A stretch of 64,000 nt of DNA from NCBI GenBank assembly GCA_947503925.1, contig CANNFQ010000002.1:248001-312000 (forward strand), written 5' to 3'. The translations under genes were made by a program, and so were the position numbers. Every line of letters begins with the position of its first letter. Position 1 is the stretch's first letter. The DNA is from an uncultured Paracoccaceae bacterium (lineage in GTDB: Bacteria > Pseudomonadota > Alphaproteobacteria > Rhodobacterales > Rhodobacteraceae). The notes below the pieces were generated by a model, which worked only from the letters and a program-made list of their open reading frames with translations, was not told the origin of the DNA and did no database searches. Shown piece by piece: positions 8,877-18,377 of this stretch.

Positions 8877-8920
8877 TTTGCCAAAAGCTAAGGGTATTGC
8901 GCAAATCAGTGCAAACAATT
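8877..8920. promoter_or_regulatory. Possible ScfR-type boxes between DUF4174 gene and mcm
   Basis: TTTGCCAAAAGCTAA (8877-8891), the palindrome TTGCGCAA (8897-8904) and TGCAAA (8910-8915) resemble the TTTGCAAA half-sites in front of pccB and pccR. They lie 40-78 bp upstream of the methylmalonyl-CoA mutase start, so mcm could be in the same regulon. The match is weaker than at pccB and is inferred only. Confidence 0.35.
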
Positions 8921-8954
8921 TCGCGATACCAGCCGCCGACAGCGGGAGGCTGAG

Positions 8955-11081
8955 ATGACTGACAAGAAGATCTGGGAAGAAGTCGCAACAAAGGAATTGC
9001 GTGGCAAACCCCTTGTTGCGCTGGACTGGGACACGTTGGAAGGGATCGCGGTCAAGCCGCTTTATACCGCCGAAGACACCGCCGATCTGCCGCATATGGG
9101 CGGTGTGCCCGGCGTCGCCCCCTATACCCGTGGCGTGAAAGCCACGATGTATGCGGGCCGCCCCTGGACGATCCGGCAATATGCGGGGTTTTCCACGGCC
9201 GAGGAATCGAATGCGTTTTATCGCAAAGCGTTGGATGCGGGGCAGCAGGGTGTGTCGGTGGCCTTCGATCTCGCCACCCATCGTGGTTATGACAGTGATC
9301 ATCCCCGGGTTGAAGGTGATGTTGGCAAGGCCGGTGTCGCCATCGACAGTGTCGAGGATATGAAGATCCTGTTTGACGGCATCCCGCTGGATAAAGTCAG
9401 CGTTTCCATGACGATGAATGGTGCGGTGATCCCGATCCTCGCCAATTTCATCGTGGCGGGAGAAGAGCAGGGGCATCCGCGCAATGTGCTGTCCGGGACC
9501 ATTCAGAATGACATTCTGAAAGAGTTCATGGTGCGCAACACCTATGTTTATCCGCCTGAACCGTCGATGCGGATCATTGCGGATATCATTGAATATACAA
9601 CGAACGAGATGCCGAAGTTTAACTCCATCTCGATCAGCGGCTATCACATGCAGGAAGCCGGGGCGAACCTTGTGCAGGAGCTGGCCTATACGCTGGCCGA
9701 TGGCCGCGAATATGTGCGCACCGCCATCGCGCGCGGCATGGATGTGGATCAGTTTGCCGGACGGCTAAGTTTTTTCTTCGCCATCGGCATGAACTTTTTC
9801 ATGGAGGCCGCCAAGCTGCGCGCCGCGCGCCTGCTCTGGTCGCGGATTATGGCGGAGTTTGAGCCGAAGAACCCCAAATCCTCCATGCTGCGCACTCACT
9901 GCCAGACATCTGGCGTATCGTTGCAGGAACAGGACCCCTATAATAACGTGATCCGCACCGCCTATGAGGCGATGAGCGCTGTTCTGGGGGGCACACAGTC
10001 GCTGCATACCAATGCGCTGGACGAGGCGATTGCGCTGCCCACGGAATTCAGTGCCCGCATTGCGCGCAATACCCAGTTGATTTTACAGGAAGAAACTGGC
10101 GTGACCAATGTGGTCGATCCGCTGGCAGGGTCTTACTACGTCGAAAGTTTGACCCACGAGCTGGCCGAAGCCGCTTGGAAGCTGATCGAAGAGGTTGAAG
10201 AGCTCGGCGGTATGACAAAGGCCGTTGCCACCGGCATGCCAAAGCTGCGGATCGAGGAAACCGCCGCCCGCCGTCAGGCGGAGATTGACCGGGGGATCGA
10301 GGTGATCGTTGGGGTCAATAAATACCGCAAGGATAAGGAAGACCCGATCGACATCCTGGATATCGACAATGCCGCCGTGCGCGAGGCGCAGGTTGCCCGG
10401 ATCGACAAAACCAAGGCCGCGCGCGATCAAGATGCCTGCGACGCCGCCTTGGCCGAATTGACCCGCCGGGCGGGTGAAGGCGGCAACCTGTTGGAAGCAG
10501 CGGTCGAAGCCGCGCGCGCCCGCGCCACAGTTGGAGAAATCAGCATGGCTATGGAAAAATCATTTGGTCGGCATCGCGCCGAGGTCAAGACATTGGCCGG
10601 CGTCTATGGCGCGGCCTATGAGGGTGATGAAGGTTTCGCCGCTATCCAACAAAGCGTCGAAGGCTTTGCCGAGGACGAAGGGCGCAGGCCGCGTATGCTT
10701 GTCGTCAAGATGGGGCAGGACGGCCATGACCGGGGGGCGAAGGTCATTGCCACCGCATTCGCCGATATCGGCTTTGACGTCGATGTCGGCCCGCTGTTTC
10801 AGACACCGGCAGAGGCCGCGCAAGATGCCATCGACAATGATGTGCATGTCATCGGGATCAGTTCCCAGGCCGCGGGGCACAAGACGTTGGCGCCGAAATT
10901 GGTGCAGGCGCTGAAGGATGCCGATGCCGACGATATCATCGTGATCTGTGGCGGTGTTATCCCGCAGCAAGATTACCAATTCCTTTATGATGCGGGCGTG
11001 AAGGCGATCTTTGGACCGGGCACGAACATTCCGCAAGCTGCCGAAGACATCCTGCGCCTGATCCGCGAGGCGCGCGGCTGA
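8955..11081 (+). CDS. mcm: Methylmalonyl-CoA mutase (adenosylcobalamin-dependent)
   Basis: A 708-residue single-chain mutase. The N-terminal TIM barrel binds CoA ester ([22 protein letters not shown], then [21 protein letters not shown]). The C-terminal B12 domain has [20 protein letters not shown] (DxHxxG base-off cobalamin motif, about residue 590) and [15 protein letters not shown]. It converts methylmalonyl-CoA from PccAB (after epimerisation) to succinyl-CoA, linking propionate, odd-chain and ethylmalonyl-CoA pathway carbon to the TCA cycle. The stop codon overlaps the start of the following VOC gene by one base. Length and motifs are complete. Confidence 0.97.
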   Translation: MTDKKIWEEVATKELRGKPLVALDWDTLEGIAVKPLYTAEDTADLPHMGGVPGVAPYTRGVKATMYAGRPWTIRQYAGFSTAEESNAFYRKALDAGQQGVSVAFDLATHRGYDSDHPRVEGDVGKAGVAIDSVEDMKILFDGIPLDKVSVSMTMNGAVIPILANFIVAGEEQGHPRNVLSGTIQNDILKEFMVRNTYVYPPEPSMRIIADIIEYTTNEMPKFNSISISGYHMQEAGANLVQELAYTLADGREYVRTAIARGMDVDQFAGRLSFFFAIGMNFFMEAAKLRAARLLWSRIMAEFEPKNPKSSMLRTHCQTSGVSLQEQDPYNNVIRTAYEAMSAVLGGTQSLHTNALDEAIALPTEFSARIARNTQLILQEETGVTNVVDPLAGSYYVESLTHELAEAAWKLIEEVEELGGMTKAVATGMPKLRIEETAARRQAEIDRGIEVIVGVNKYRKDKEDPIDILDIDNAAVREAQVARIDKTKAARDQDACDAALAELTRRAGEGGNLLEAAVEAARARATVGEISMAMEKSFGRHRAEVKTLAGVYGAAYEGDEGFAAIQQSVEGFAEDEGRRPRMLVVKMGQDGHDRGAKVIATAFADIGFDVDVGPLFQTPAEAAQDAIDNDVHVIGISSQAAGHKTLAPKLVQALKDADADDIIVICGGVIPQQDYQFLYDAGVKAIFGPGTNIPQAAEDILRLIREARG

Positions 11082-11665
11082 TGCGTCTGGATCATCTGGC
11101 CGTCGCGGCGGAAACGCTGGCGGAAGGCGTGGCGTTTGTCGAGGATGCGCTGGGTGTTTCGATGGTGCCGGGCGGCAAACATGCTCGGTTTGGTACGCAT
11201 AACGCGCTTCTCGGTTTGGGTGATCTCTATCTGGAGGTGATCGCGCTGGACCCCGACGCGGCACGTGACGGGCCAAGCTGGTTCGGGCTGGATCACTTTA
11301 CCGGCCCGCCACGACTGGCAAACTGGATTTGCGAGGTCGGAGATTTGAAATGGGCACCGCCTGAATGCGGCCCGGCGGTCGATCTGGAACGGGGTGATCT
11401 GCATTGGCAAATCACTGTGCCCAAAGATGGCGGTCTGCCCTTTGACGGTGCGTTGCCGACGCTGATGCGCTGGGGCGACGGGGTGACCCACCCGACCAAA
11501 TCGCTGCCGGATAATGGCTGCCGTTTGCGCCGGTTCCGGGTATTTCATCCCGATGCTGCGGCGATTGCGGCCACCCCTGACCCGCGCGTTCATGTGACGG
11601 CTGGACCTAAAGGGTTTGATGCGGTGATCGAAACTCCTGCTGGTACGCGCCATTTGCGCGGATAG
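11081..11665 (+). CDS. VOC-superfamily (glyoxalase-like) protein
   Basis: A 194-residue protein beginning [25 protein letters not shown], the usual start of a Glyoxalase_3-type (PF13468-like) domain, with FGTHNALLGLGDLYLEVIALDP as the next beta-strand pair. The single ATG overlaps the mutase stop by one base, so the two are translationally coupled. Methylmalonyl-CoA epimerase is also a VOC protein and would be needed here, but Mce is usually about 135 residues and has a different metal-site pattern, so I do not call this the epimerase. Substrate unknown. Confidence 0.75.
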   Translation: MRLDHLAVAAETLAEGVAFVEDALGVSMVPGGKHARFGTHNALLGLGDLYLEVIALDPDAARDGPSWFGLDHFTGPPRLANWICEVGDLKWAPPECGPAVDLERGDLHWQITVPKDGGLPFDGALPTLMRWGDGVTHPTKSLPDNGCRLRRFRVFHPDAAAIAATPDPRVHVTAGPKGFDAVIETPAGTRHLRG

Positions 11666-11703
11666 CGGTTGAATGATTTTGCTACGCGTCAGAGAATGCG
11701 CGG

Positions 11704-12384
11704 ATGTCACTTTGGACCCGCATTGCTGATGCTTTGGCTGCTCTTGCCTCGGGCGAGGGGCTTTCGGCTGTTTTTGAAAAGCTGCGCACGCCACCGGATC
11801 GGACGGTGGCCTTTACCATCGCCGTGATCGCGCTGGGCGCCAAGATGGCCAAGGCCGACGGTATCGTCACCCGGGACGAGGTGCTGGCATTTCGCGAGGT
11901 GTTTGTCATTCCACCGGCGGAGGAGGAAAGCGCCGCCCGGGTCTTTAACCTCGCCCGTCAGGATGTGGCCGGTTTCGACATCTATGCAAGGCGTATCAAG
12001 GCAATGTTCGGCGATGATGATGCGCCGCTTTGCGACCTGATGGAGGGGCTTTTTCATATTGCAATGGCTGATGGGATCTATCATCCCAAGGAAGATGCGT
12101 TTTTGCAGGAAGTCTCTGATATCTTTGGGTTTAGCGCCCGCCGTTTTCGCAGTATCCGGGCGCAGTTCGTGCCCGATGCCGAAGGTGACCCCTATGATGT
12201 GCTGCGGGTCGATCCCGAGGCACCACTGGATGAAGTGCGTGCAGCCTGGCGTAATCTGGTCCGCGAAACGCATCCCGATCGGATGATTGCCCGGGGCGTT
12301 CCGGAAGAAGCGATTAAATTGGCCGAAAAACGCATGGTGGCAATCAACCGCGCTTGGGAACAGGTACAGGATGCCCGGTCGTGA
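11704..12384 (+). CDS. DjlA-type protein: TerB-like domain plus C-terminal J domain
   Basis: A 226-residue protein. Residues 35-150 form an all-helical TerB-like domain (IAVIALGAKMAKADGIVTRDEV and LFHIAMADGIYHPKEDAFL carry the paired acidic KADG/MADG motifs). Residues 160-226 are a J domain, starting DPYDVLRVDPEAPLDEVR and containing the HPD tripeptide in RETHPDRMI. J domains recruit and stimulate DnaK; the TerB part probably senses metal or membrane stress. Unlike E. coli DjlA there is no clear N-terminal transmembrane helix. The stop overlaps the next gene's GTG start. Confidence 0.85.
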   Translation: MSLWTRIADALAALASGEGLSAVFEKLRTPPDRTVAFTIAVIALGAKMAKADGIVTRDEVLAFREVFVIPPAEEESAARVFNLARQDVAGFDIYARRIKAMFGDDDAPLCDLMEGLFHIAMADGIYHPKEDAFLQEVSDIFGFSARRFRSIRAQFVPDAEGDPYDVLRVDPEAPLDEVRAAWRNLVRETHPDRMIARGVPEEAIKLAEKRMVAINRAWEQVQDARS

Positions 12385-13379
12385 GGATTGCGACCTATAA
12401 TGTTGAATGGTTCAACACGCTGTTCGACGATGATGGCGCACTGATTAATGACGGAACATGGTCAGGCCGCTGGGATGTGACCAAGGCACAACAGATAGCC
12501 GCATTGGGCCATGTTTTTCAATCACTCGACGCTGACGCAGTGATGATTATCGAGGCACCGGATAGCAGCCGCAAACGCAGCAGCGTGACTGCACTGACCC
12601 AGTTTGCAGCGCATTTCGGTTTGCGCGCCAGCGCTGGGATTTCGGGGTTTCAGAACGATACACAGCAAGAAATTGCCCTGCTCTATGATCCGCAAGTGCT
12701 TGATGCAAAACATGATCCGCGTGATGATCCCGGGTTCCCGCGCTTTGATGGCACGTTCCAGATGGATTTGGATGTGGACGCCGCGCCCGACCCGGTGCGC
12801 TGGTCTAAACCCCCTTTTGAGGTGGCGCTGAGCACCCCGGCAGGTCCTTTGCGCATGATTGGTGTGCATGCCAAATCCAAGGCCCCGCATGGTGCCCGCA
12901 ACGATGCCGAGGCGATCCGGATATCAATTGAGAACCGGCGCAAGCAATTGGCCCAATGCATCTGGTTGCGGGGGCGGGTTTCGGCCCATCTAAATGCTGG
13001 GGACGACCTGATTGTGCTGGGTGATTTCAATGATGGCCCCGGTCTGGATGAATATGAAAAGCTGTTTGGCCGGTCGGGGGTTGAGATTGTGCTGGGCGAA
13101 GGCGATGCCGCGCGCATGTTTGATCCGCATGCCCGCATGGCGCTCAGCCGCCGCTTGGGCGCCATGCCGACCACAGCGCGGTTCAGACGCAAGGGGGAGC
13201 CTTATTTACAGGCGCTTCTAGACTATGTGATGGTGTCGCCCGGGCTGCGTTCAAAGGCCCCGGAATGGCAAATCTGGCACCCGTTTGATCACCCTGAATG
13301 CTATGAAGATCGGGATTTGCGCGAGGCGCTTTTGTTGGCCTCTGATCACTTTCCTGTCGTTCTGGACATCAGCTTGTGA
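12381..13379 (+). CDS. Endonuclease/exonuclease/phosphatase family protein
   Basis: A 332-residue protein starting (GTG) VRIATYNVEWFNTLFDDDG, the usual opening of the EEP fold. Further active-site elements are MIIEAPDSSRKRSSV (metal-ligand Glu region), GVHAKSK, LIVLGDFNDGPG (catalytic Asp-Asn) and the C-terminal LLLASDHFPVVLDI (SDHFP). Members cleave phosphodiesters in nucleic acids, sphingomyelin or inositides; substrate here is not determinable and no signal peptide is visible. I place the start at GTG 12381, overlapping the upstream TGA by four bases, rather than an upstream ATG inside the J-domain gene. Confidence 0.88.
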   Translation: MRIATYNVEWFNTLFDDDGALINDGTWSGRWDVTKAQQIAALGHVFQSLDADAVMIIEAPDSSRKRSSVTALTQFAAHFGLRASAGISGFQNDTQQEIALLYDPQVLDAKHDPRDDPGFPRFDGTFQMDLDVDAAPDPVRWSKPPFEVALSTPAGPLRMIGVHAKSKAPHGARNDAEAIRISIENRRKQLAQCIWLRGRVSAHLNAGDDLIVLGDFNDGPGLDEYEKLFGRSGVEIVLGEGDAARMFDPHARMALSRRLGAMPTTARFRRKGEPYLQALLDYVMVSPGLRSKAPEWQIWHPFDHPECYEDRDLREALLLASDHFPVVLDISL

Positions 13380-13415
13380 TTTGAAAAACCGCACTGGTTT
13401 TACTATATTGGATGC

Positions 13416-13784
13416 ATGAAACAGATTGCTGCACTGACACTTGCCCTTGGCCTGGCTGTCAGCCCTGCAAGCGCGCAGGATGGCGAGGTTCAAGAAGGCT
13501 TTGACCTGATGGAAGAGGGCGCGCGATTGTTGATGCGCGGCCTTATGTCCGAAATGGAACCGGCGATTTCAGAATTACGTGGATCGCTGGAGGAGATGGC
13601 CCCGGTGATTGGCGAATTCGCCCGCGAGATGGGTCCCGCCCTGACCGATTTCTTGGCGCAGGTCGATGATTTCCGCCATTATGAGGCGCCGGAATTTCTG
13701 CCCAATGGTGATATCATCCTGCGTCGGAAACCGAATGCGCCGCTTTGGGTGCCAGAGGGCGAAAACGGCGAAATTGAACTATAA
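13416..13784 (+). CDS. Small exported protein, Rhodobacterales orphan family
   Basis: A 122-residue protein with a clear signal peptide MKQIAALTLALGLAVSPASAQ. The mature part is acidic and helical (GFDLMEEGARLLMRGLMSEMEPAISELRGSLEEM), with a Pro-rich end PEFLPNGDIILRRKPNAPLWVPEG. It resembles a conserved periplasmic family of roseobacters that databases sometimes label an ATPase, although no Walker motif exists here. The helical amphipathic segment could be a chaperone- or membrane-binding surface. Function unknown. Confidence 0.75.
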   Translation: MKQIAALTLALGLAVSPASAQDGEVQEGFDLMEEGARLLMRGLMSEMEPAISELRGSLEEMAPVIGEFAREMGPALTDFLAQVDDFRHYEAPEFLPNGDIILRRKPNAPLWVPEGENGEIEL

Positions 13785-13837
13785 AATCGCACGCTTTGTG
13801 CCCTATGGTTAACGCGGACTGAGGCGGAAAAAAACCC

Positions 13838-13880
13838 TGTCGGCAAAGCGTCGGCCATGCGTCGGCAAAACGTCGGACCC
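13838..13880. repeat. 43-bp CGTCGGC repeat element, copy 1
   Basis: Four CGTCGG/TGTCGG units occur at about 10-bp spacing, ending CGTCGGCAAAACGTCGGACC. Copy 2 lies at 40949-40991 and differs at only three or four positions. Both are preceded about 30 bp upstream by GGTTAAYGCG (here 13807-13816). It sits in the gap between the small exported-protein gene and the end of ppx. Confidence 0.8.
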
Positions 13881-13926
13881 CATCGCACGGTGGTGGGCGG
13901 AAAACGCAACGCACGGTCGCTTATAT

Positions 13927-15465
13927 TTAGCGAAATACGACCGTGCCTTGCGCGTCCAGCGCATTTGTTAAGGCGGCGAAGCGCGCCTCGGCCACCTCGC
14001 CAAAAAGCGGGCGTGCCTCTTCGGATAGTTTCAAAGTAAGTTCCCGCGCTTTGGGTGACCATTTCAGACCGCCCGGCGTTTCGTCTGATGTCAGCCAAAG
14101 CATCGCGCCAAGCCGCATCGCTTTGCCTAAAATTTCGGCCTCTTTCACCTGATCATCATTGAGCATCTCGAAAAGTGATGCATAGCGGGTTTTGTCGATC
14201 TTGTTGGTGTAGCGGTTCATCAGCGCCAGTCCCAAAAGCACCCGTTCGTAGTGTTTCAGCCCGCCTAGGTTGGCGCGGGTGGCATTGTCAAACGTGACTT
14301 CGGCCCTGTAATCGGGATGTGCCCGCCAGCTGACGTCATGCAGGAGGCAAGCTGCCTTGATGATCCGCTTGCGTTGCCAGTTGGCACGCGGGAATAGTGG
14401 TTTGACGAAATCATAGAGCACCCGCCCGAAACCGGGCATGCGCGCGTCCTTGGCTTCGGCAAAGCGGCAGGCCTCGATCAATGGGTCGCGGTCGCGCAGG
14501 GCGGCAGGCATCTGTTCAAACAGCATCCCTTCGCGGATGCCGTAGGATGAGACAGCGACATCCTTGGGTTTGAAGGTGCGCATCAGTTCCTTCAGCACGA
14601 TGGAGGCGAGCGGAACCAGTGACATCCGACTGTCAGAGATGTTGCAGCGGCTGCGCAGCTCCTGCAGGTCCGATTTGCGGATATATTCGGCCGTTTTGCT
14701 GATCTGGCGCGATGACATCCGGTATTCATGCAGCACTGTCAGCGGGTATTCGCGGCGTTCCATATCGACGCGGGCGATGGCCCGCCATGACCCACCGACC
14801 AGAAACAGCCGCATGCCGGTTGTGTTGCCCATATCATCATGCAGGCGTTCCATGGTTTCACGCACATAGGCTTTCACCGCCTTTTTGCCGCCCTTGATTT
14901 CGCGCAGCTTGAGTGGGCCAAGCGCTGAGGTAACCCGTCTGCCAACCCGGCCTTCGGCCAGATCGGCCAGTTCCATCGATGATCCGCCGATATCACAGAC
15001 CAGCCCGTAACTGCCCGGCCAGCCCAGCAGGACGCCCTGTGCAGATAGCCGGGCCTCCTCTTTCCCGTCGATGACCCAGAGCTTGATGCCGGTTTCGCGC
15101 TGCACCTCGTCCCGGAATGCCTGCCCATCCGATGCCTCGCGCACGGCGGCGGTGGCGACTGCTGTCAGTGGCAGGATGCCCATTCCCTTGGCCAGCGCGG
15201 CAAAGCGGCGGATTGCCGAGATTGCGCGTTTGCGTCCTTCGGGGTTCAGATGCCCGGTTTGCGACAGGCCAGCGCCAAGCGCACACATGATTTTTTCGTT
15301 GTAGAAATAGGCGGGCGACCGTGCCGCACCGTCAAATACGACCAGGCGGACAGAGTTAGAGCCGACATCGATGACCCCAACCCGGCTGAGCCCTTTTGCT
15401 GCGGCATCTTCGAACAGGGGGCGCCCGAACGGGCCCCAGTCGATGGTCTCAGGCTGTTGTGTCAT
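13927..15465 (-). CDS. ppx: Exopolyphosphatase (Ppx/GppA family)
   Basis: A 512-residue protein with the ASKHA-fold start GVIDVGSNSVRLVVFDG, a second phosphate loop LVCDIGGSSMELADL, and a C-terminal HD-like helical domain (AACLLHDVSWRAHPDYRAEVTF). It hydrolyses terminal phosphates of polyphosphate or pppGpp in the cytosol. It is encoded directly downstream of ppk1 (33-bp gap) on the same strand, the usual arrangement for the polyphosphate cycle. Length is typical of the Ppx long form. Confidence 0.93.
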   Translation of the reverse strand: MTQQPETIDWGPFGRPLFEDAAAKGLSRVGVIDVGSNSVRLVVFDGAARSPAYFYNEKIMCALGAGLSQTGHLNPEGRKRAISAIRRFAALAKGMGILPLTAVATAAVREASDGQAFRDEVQRETGIKLWVIDGKEEARLSAQGVLLGWPGSYGLVCDIGGSSMELADLAEGRVGRRVTSALGPLKLREIKGGKKAVKAYVRETMERLHDDMGNTTGMRLFLVGGSWRAIARVDMERREYPLTVLHEYRMSSRQISKTAEYIRKSDLQELRSRCNISDSRMSLVPLASIVLKELMRTFKPKDVAVSSYGIREGMLFEQMPAALRDRDPLIEACRFAEAKDARMPGFGRVLYDFVKPLFPRANWQRKRIIKAACLLHDVSWRAHPDYRAEVTFDNATRANLGGLKHYERVLLGLALMNRYTNKIDKTRYASLFEMLNDDQVKEAEILGKAMRLGAMLWLTSDETPGGLKWSPKARELTLKLSEEARPLFGEVAEARFAALTNALDAQGTVVFR

Positions 15466-15498
15466 ATGATCCCCCGCTGCCCCGGCAACAGGTATCGG

Positions 15499-17667
15499 TC
15501 AATCATCGGTATGCGTCAATTGTGGAACATCCGATGCACCCGCTGATCCGCGACCCGATAGTGACGGGTTTTCCATAAAGAACCGGTGGCAGTTAAATGG
15601 GAATTCGCCCTCGGCGACGACGGCCCGGGCGAAGCTGCCATCGGCTGCCATGATCCAGCTTTGCATCACATCGGCCATGTTGGCTGCCATGATCTGGCTG
15701 ACGATCTGGGCTTTGACGGTGGCATTTTTGATCTCGACCAGCGTTTCGACCCGCCGGTTCAGGTTGCGGCCCATCCAGTCGGCGGAGCTGATATAGACCT
15801 TGGCCTTTTTGTTGGGCAGGTCATGGCCATTGCCAAAGCAGACGATCCGCGAATGTTCCAGAAACCGTCCGACAACCGATTTGACCCGGATGTTTTCGGA
15901 CAGGTCCTTGACCCCGGGTCGCAGCCCGCAGATGCCACGGATCACGAGGCTGATTTTTACCCCGGCCTGGGAGGCTGCATAAAGCGCGTCGATCACGTCG
16001 CTTTCGATCAGCGAATTCATCTTGGCCCAGATCGCGGCAGGCTTGCCTTCCTTGGCGTTTGCGGCCTCGGCCGCGATCCGGTCGAGCAGGGTTTGTTTGA
16101 GGGTCAGCGGGGAGATGGACAGGTTCTCAAGCCCATCGGGTTGGGCGTAGCCGGACAGGTAGTTAAACACTTTCGTTGCGTCCCGCCCCAGTTTCGTATC
16201 ACAGGTAAAAAGGCTGAGGTCGGTGTAAATCCGTGCCGTGATCGGGTGGTAGTTCCCGGTGCCGAAATGGGTATAAGTGACCAGTTTGTCGCCCTCGCGC
16301 CGGACCACGGTGCTGATCTTGGCGTGGGTTTTGTAGTTCAGGAATCCATAGACCACATGCGCGCCCGCCCGTTCCAACCTGCGCGACTGTCGGATATTGG
16401 CGGCCTCGTCGAACCGGGCCTTGAGTTCGACCAAGGCGGTCACCGACTTACCGTCCTCTGCGGCTTCGCAAAGCGCCTCGACAATGGGTGAGCGTTTGGA
16501 AGTCCGGTAAAGCGTCTGTTTGATCGCCACCACATTCGGATCGCGCGCCGCCTGTGCCAGAAACCGGACGACCATGTCGAAGGTTTCATAAGGGTGATGC
16601 AGCAGCATGTCCTTTTGCCGGATCGCGGCGAACATATCGCCATCATGATCCTGCACCCGTTCGGGCACCCGGGGGCTGAAAGGCGGCCAGAGCAGATCGG
16701 GCCGGTCATCCAGCACCAGTTCGCCCAGATCGGCGATGCCGATCAGCCCGTCGACCTCGATCACGGTTTCTTCGCCGACATGCAGTTCCTGCATGATCAG
16801 CGATTTCAGGGCAGGTGGTGAACCGGCGGACATTTTCAGGCGCACCACCTCGCCCCGCCGCCGCCGTTTCAGGGCGACCTCAAATTCGCGCACCAGATCT
16901 TCGGCCTCGTCTTCGACCTCAAGATCGCTGTCGCGCAGTACTTTGAAGGCGCAGCTGCCCTTGACCTGATAGCCCGGGAACAGTCGCCCGATATGCAGCA
17001 AAAGCAGTTCTTCCAATGGCAGGAAACGGTGCCCGATATCTGATGGCAAGGGCACGAAGCGGTCGATCTGGGCTGGGACGGGCAGCAAGGCGCGCAGGCT
17101 GCGTTTGTCATCGTCACGAACCAGTTGCAGCGCCAATGCGAACCCTTCGTTCGGCAGGAAGGGGAACGGGTGGGCCGGGTCAATCGCCAGCGGTGACAGA
17201 ACCGGAAAGACCTGTTCGATAAACACGTCTTCAAGATAATCGACATCTGCCTTGCTGAGGCTGTCGCGGGTCAAGAGCTGAATATCGGCTGTCGCCAATT
17301 CATTGTTGAGTTGGGTGAAAACGGTTTGCTGCCGCATCATCAATTTGCGTGCATCCGCGTCGATGATCCGCAACTGTTCGGTGGGTGTCAGCCCGTCAAG
17401 GCCGGGAGTGGTGTTGCCTTCATTCGCCAATTCGCGCAGGCCCGCTACGCGCACCGTGTAAAATTCGTCCAGATTGGTGGCCGAGATCGATAGAAACCGC
17501 AGCCGTTCCAAAAGCGGGACGCGCGTGTTTTCCGCCTCTTCCAGCACTCGCCAGTTGAAGCTGAGCCAGCTCATCTCGCGGTTGACGAACCGCGCGGGTG
17601 TCTTGAGGTCAATATCAAGTGTCGTTGGGGCGGGGTAATCCCCAATAAGGAAATTGGCTTGTGTCAT
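15499..17667 (-). CDS. ppk1: Polyphosphate kinase 1
   Basis: A 722-residue protein with the Ppk1 order: N-terminal helical domain ([20 protein letters not shown]), middle domain, and two PLD-like C-terminal domains. The autophosphorylated histidine is in NYKTHAKIS and the partner residues in [20 protein letters not shown]. It makes long polyphosphate from ATP. The start is set at the ATG giving [12 protein letters not shown], with AAGG about five bases upstream; an in-frame start 13 codons earlier has no better signal. It follows hdaA by about 50 bp and precedes ppx. Confidence 0.95.
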   Translation of the reverse strand: MTQANFLIGDYPAPTTLDIDLKTPARFVNREMSWLSFNWRVLEEAENTRVPLLERLRFLSISATNLDEFYTVRVAGLRELANEGNTTPGLDGLTPTEQLRIIDADARKLMMRQQTVFTQLNNELATADIQLLTRDSLSKADVDYLEDVFIEQVFPVLSPLAIDPAHPFPFLPNEGFALALQLVRDDDKRSLRALLPVPAQIDRFVPLPSDIGHRFLPLEELLLLHIGRLFPGYQVKGSCAFKVLRDSDLEVEDEAEDLVREFEVALKRRRRGEVVRLKMSAGSPPALKSLIMQELHVGEETVIEVDGLIGIADLGELVLDDRPDLLWPPFSPRVPERVQDHDGDMFAAIRQKDMLLHHPYETFDMVVRFLAQAARDPNVVAIKQTLYRTSKRSPIVEALCEAAEDGKSVTALVELKARFDEAANIRQSRRLERAGAHVVYGFLNYKTHAKISTVVRREGDKLVTYTHFGTGNYHPITARIYTDLSLFTCDTKLGRDATKVFNYLSGYAQPDGLENLSISPLTLKQTLLDRIAAEAANAKEGKPAAIWAKMNSLIESDVIDALYAASQAGVKISLVIRGICGLRPGVKDLSENIRVKSVVGRFLEHSRIVCFGNGHDLPNKKAKVYISSADWMGRNLNRRVETLVEIKNATVKAQIVSQIMAANMADVMQSWIMAADGSFARAVVAEGEFPFNCHRFFMENPSLSGRGSAGASDVPQLTHTDD

Positions 17668-17717
17668 AGCGCCTTGTCGGCTGGAACTGTTGCGGGAGTA
17701 TGACAAGTATCGCGGGG

Positions 17718-18377
17718 CTAGCCCGGGTTGTCCAGCAGTCGCTTGGCCAATTGGCGATTGATCTTGGCACCCGTGGCCAATGCAGTTTTATCCAGCTGTG
17801 TCACAATGGCGGCAGCGGCGGCGTAAGACCGCTCAATCCGCTTGCCAAGATAGGCCACAAGGTCGGGTTTGGGGCTGATCCCGCGATCCGCGAAAAGCTT
17901 CATCAACAATGCCTGCAACAGCGCATCATCGGGGCTGGTGATCTGCATGACGGTTGTGGCCTGCATCCGGCTGGCCAGATCGGGCAGGGTGATGGCCCAG
18001 CGGCTGGGTGGGCTATGGGCGGTCAGCAGCAACTGGCCGCCCGCGCTGCGCAGGTTGTTGTGGATGTGAAACACAGCCTCCTCCGCCGATTGGGGCAGAG
18101 TTTCCATGTCCTCGATGATGACCGTGGCGACGTCACAGCGTGTGACTGGTGTGATCTGTGCGGCTTGCAACATGACGGCATCGTTTTCGGCCTGAAAGAT
18201 ACGTGCCAGATGGCTTTTACCACAGCCTGCGGGGCCTGCGACGATCAGCTTGCCCTCTGGCCAGTGCTGCGGTGTTTGCAGCATGGCAAAGGCTTCTGCA
18301 TTAGCCTCGGACACGAAAAAATCGTTCGGTCCCAGCGCAACACCCGTTGGCCAGTCAAATGACATCTGCCGGGCCAT
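17718..18377 (-). CDS. hdaA: HdaA-type DnaA regulator (AAA+ chromosomal initiator inactivator)
   Basis: A 219-residue protein containing a single AAA+ module: P-loop [14 protein letters not shown], Walker B-like [10 protein letters not shown] and sensor region [11 protein letters not shown], then a lid domain ending KRLLDNPG. It lacks the DnaA DNA-binding domain, which is the hallmark of Hda/HdaA proteins that promote hydrolysis of DnaA-ATP with the sliding clamp. The N terminus [10 protein letters not shown] fits the short clamp-binding peptide (QxSFDW-like) seen in HdaA. Its start lies immediately next to the stop codon of the upstream permease gene, so the two are coupled. Confidence 0.88.
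   Translation of the reverse strand: MARQMSFDWPTGVALGPNDFFVSEANAEAFAMLQTPQHWPEGKLIVAGPAGCGKSHLARIFQAENDAVMLQAAQITPVTRCDVATVIIEDMETLPQSAEEAVFHIHNNLRSAGGQLLLTAHSPPSRWAITLPDLASRMQATTVMQITSPDDALLQALLMKLFADRGISPKPDLVAYLGKRIERSYAAAAAIVTQLDKTALATGAKINRQLAKRLLDNPG

Noticed and set aside
8856..9647. Long minus-strand extension of the DUF4174 frame to 9647
   Set aside because: It runs antisense to the mutase gene; the signal peptide and gene start sit at 8855.
10560..11794. Long minus-strand frames opposite mcm and the VOC gene
   Set aside because: Arg/Pro-rich antisense translations of strongly supported plus-strand genes.
13838..13880. CGTCGGC units as a CRISPR array
   Set aside because: Units are about 10 bp with no unique spacers and the whole element is only 43 bp.
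15586..16491. 301-codon plus-strand frame opposite ppk1
   Set aside because: Shadow of the ppk1 coding sequence with low-complexity translation and no ribosome site.
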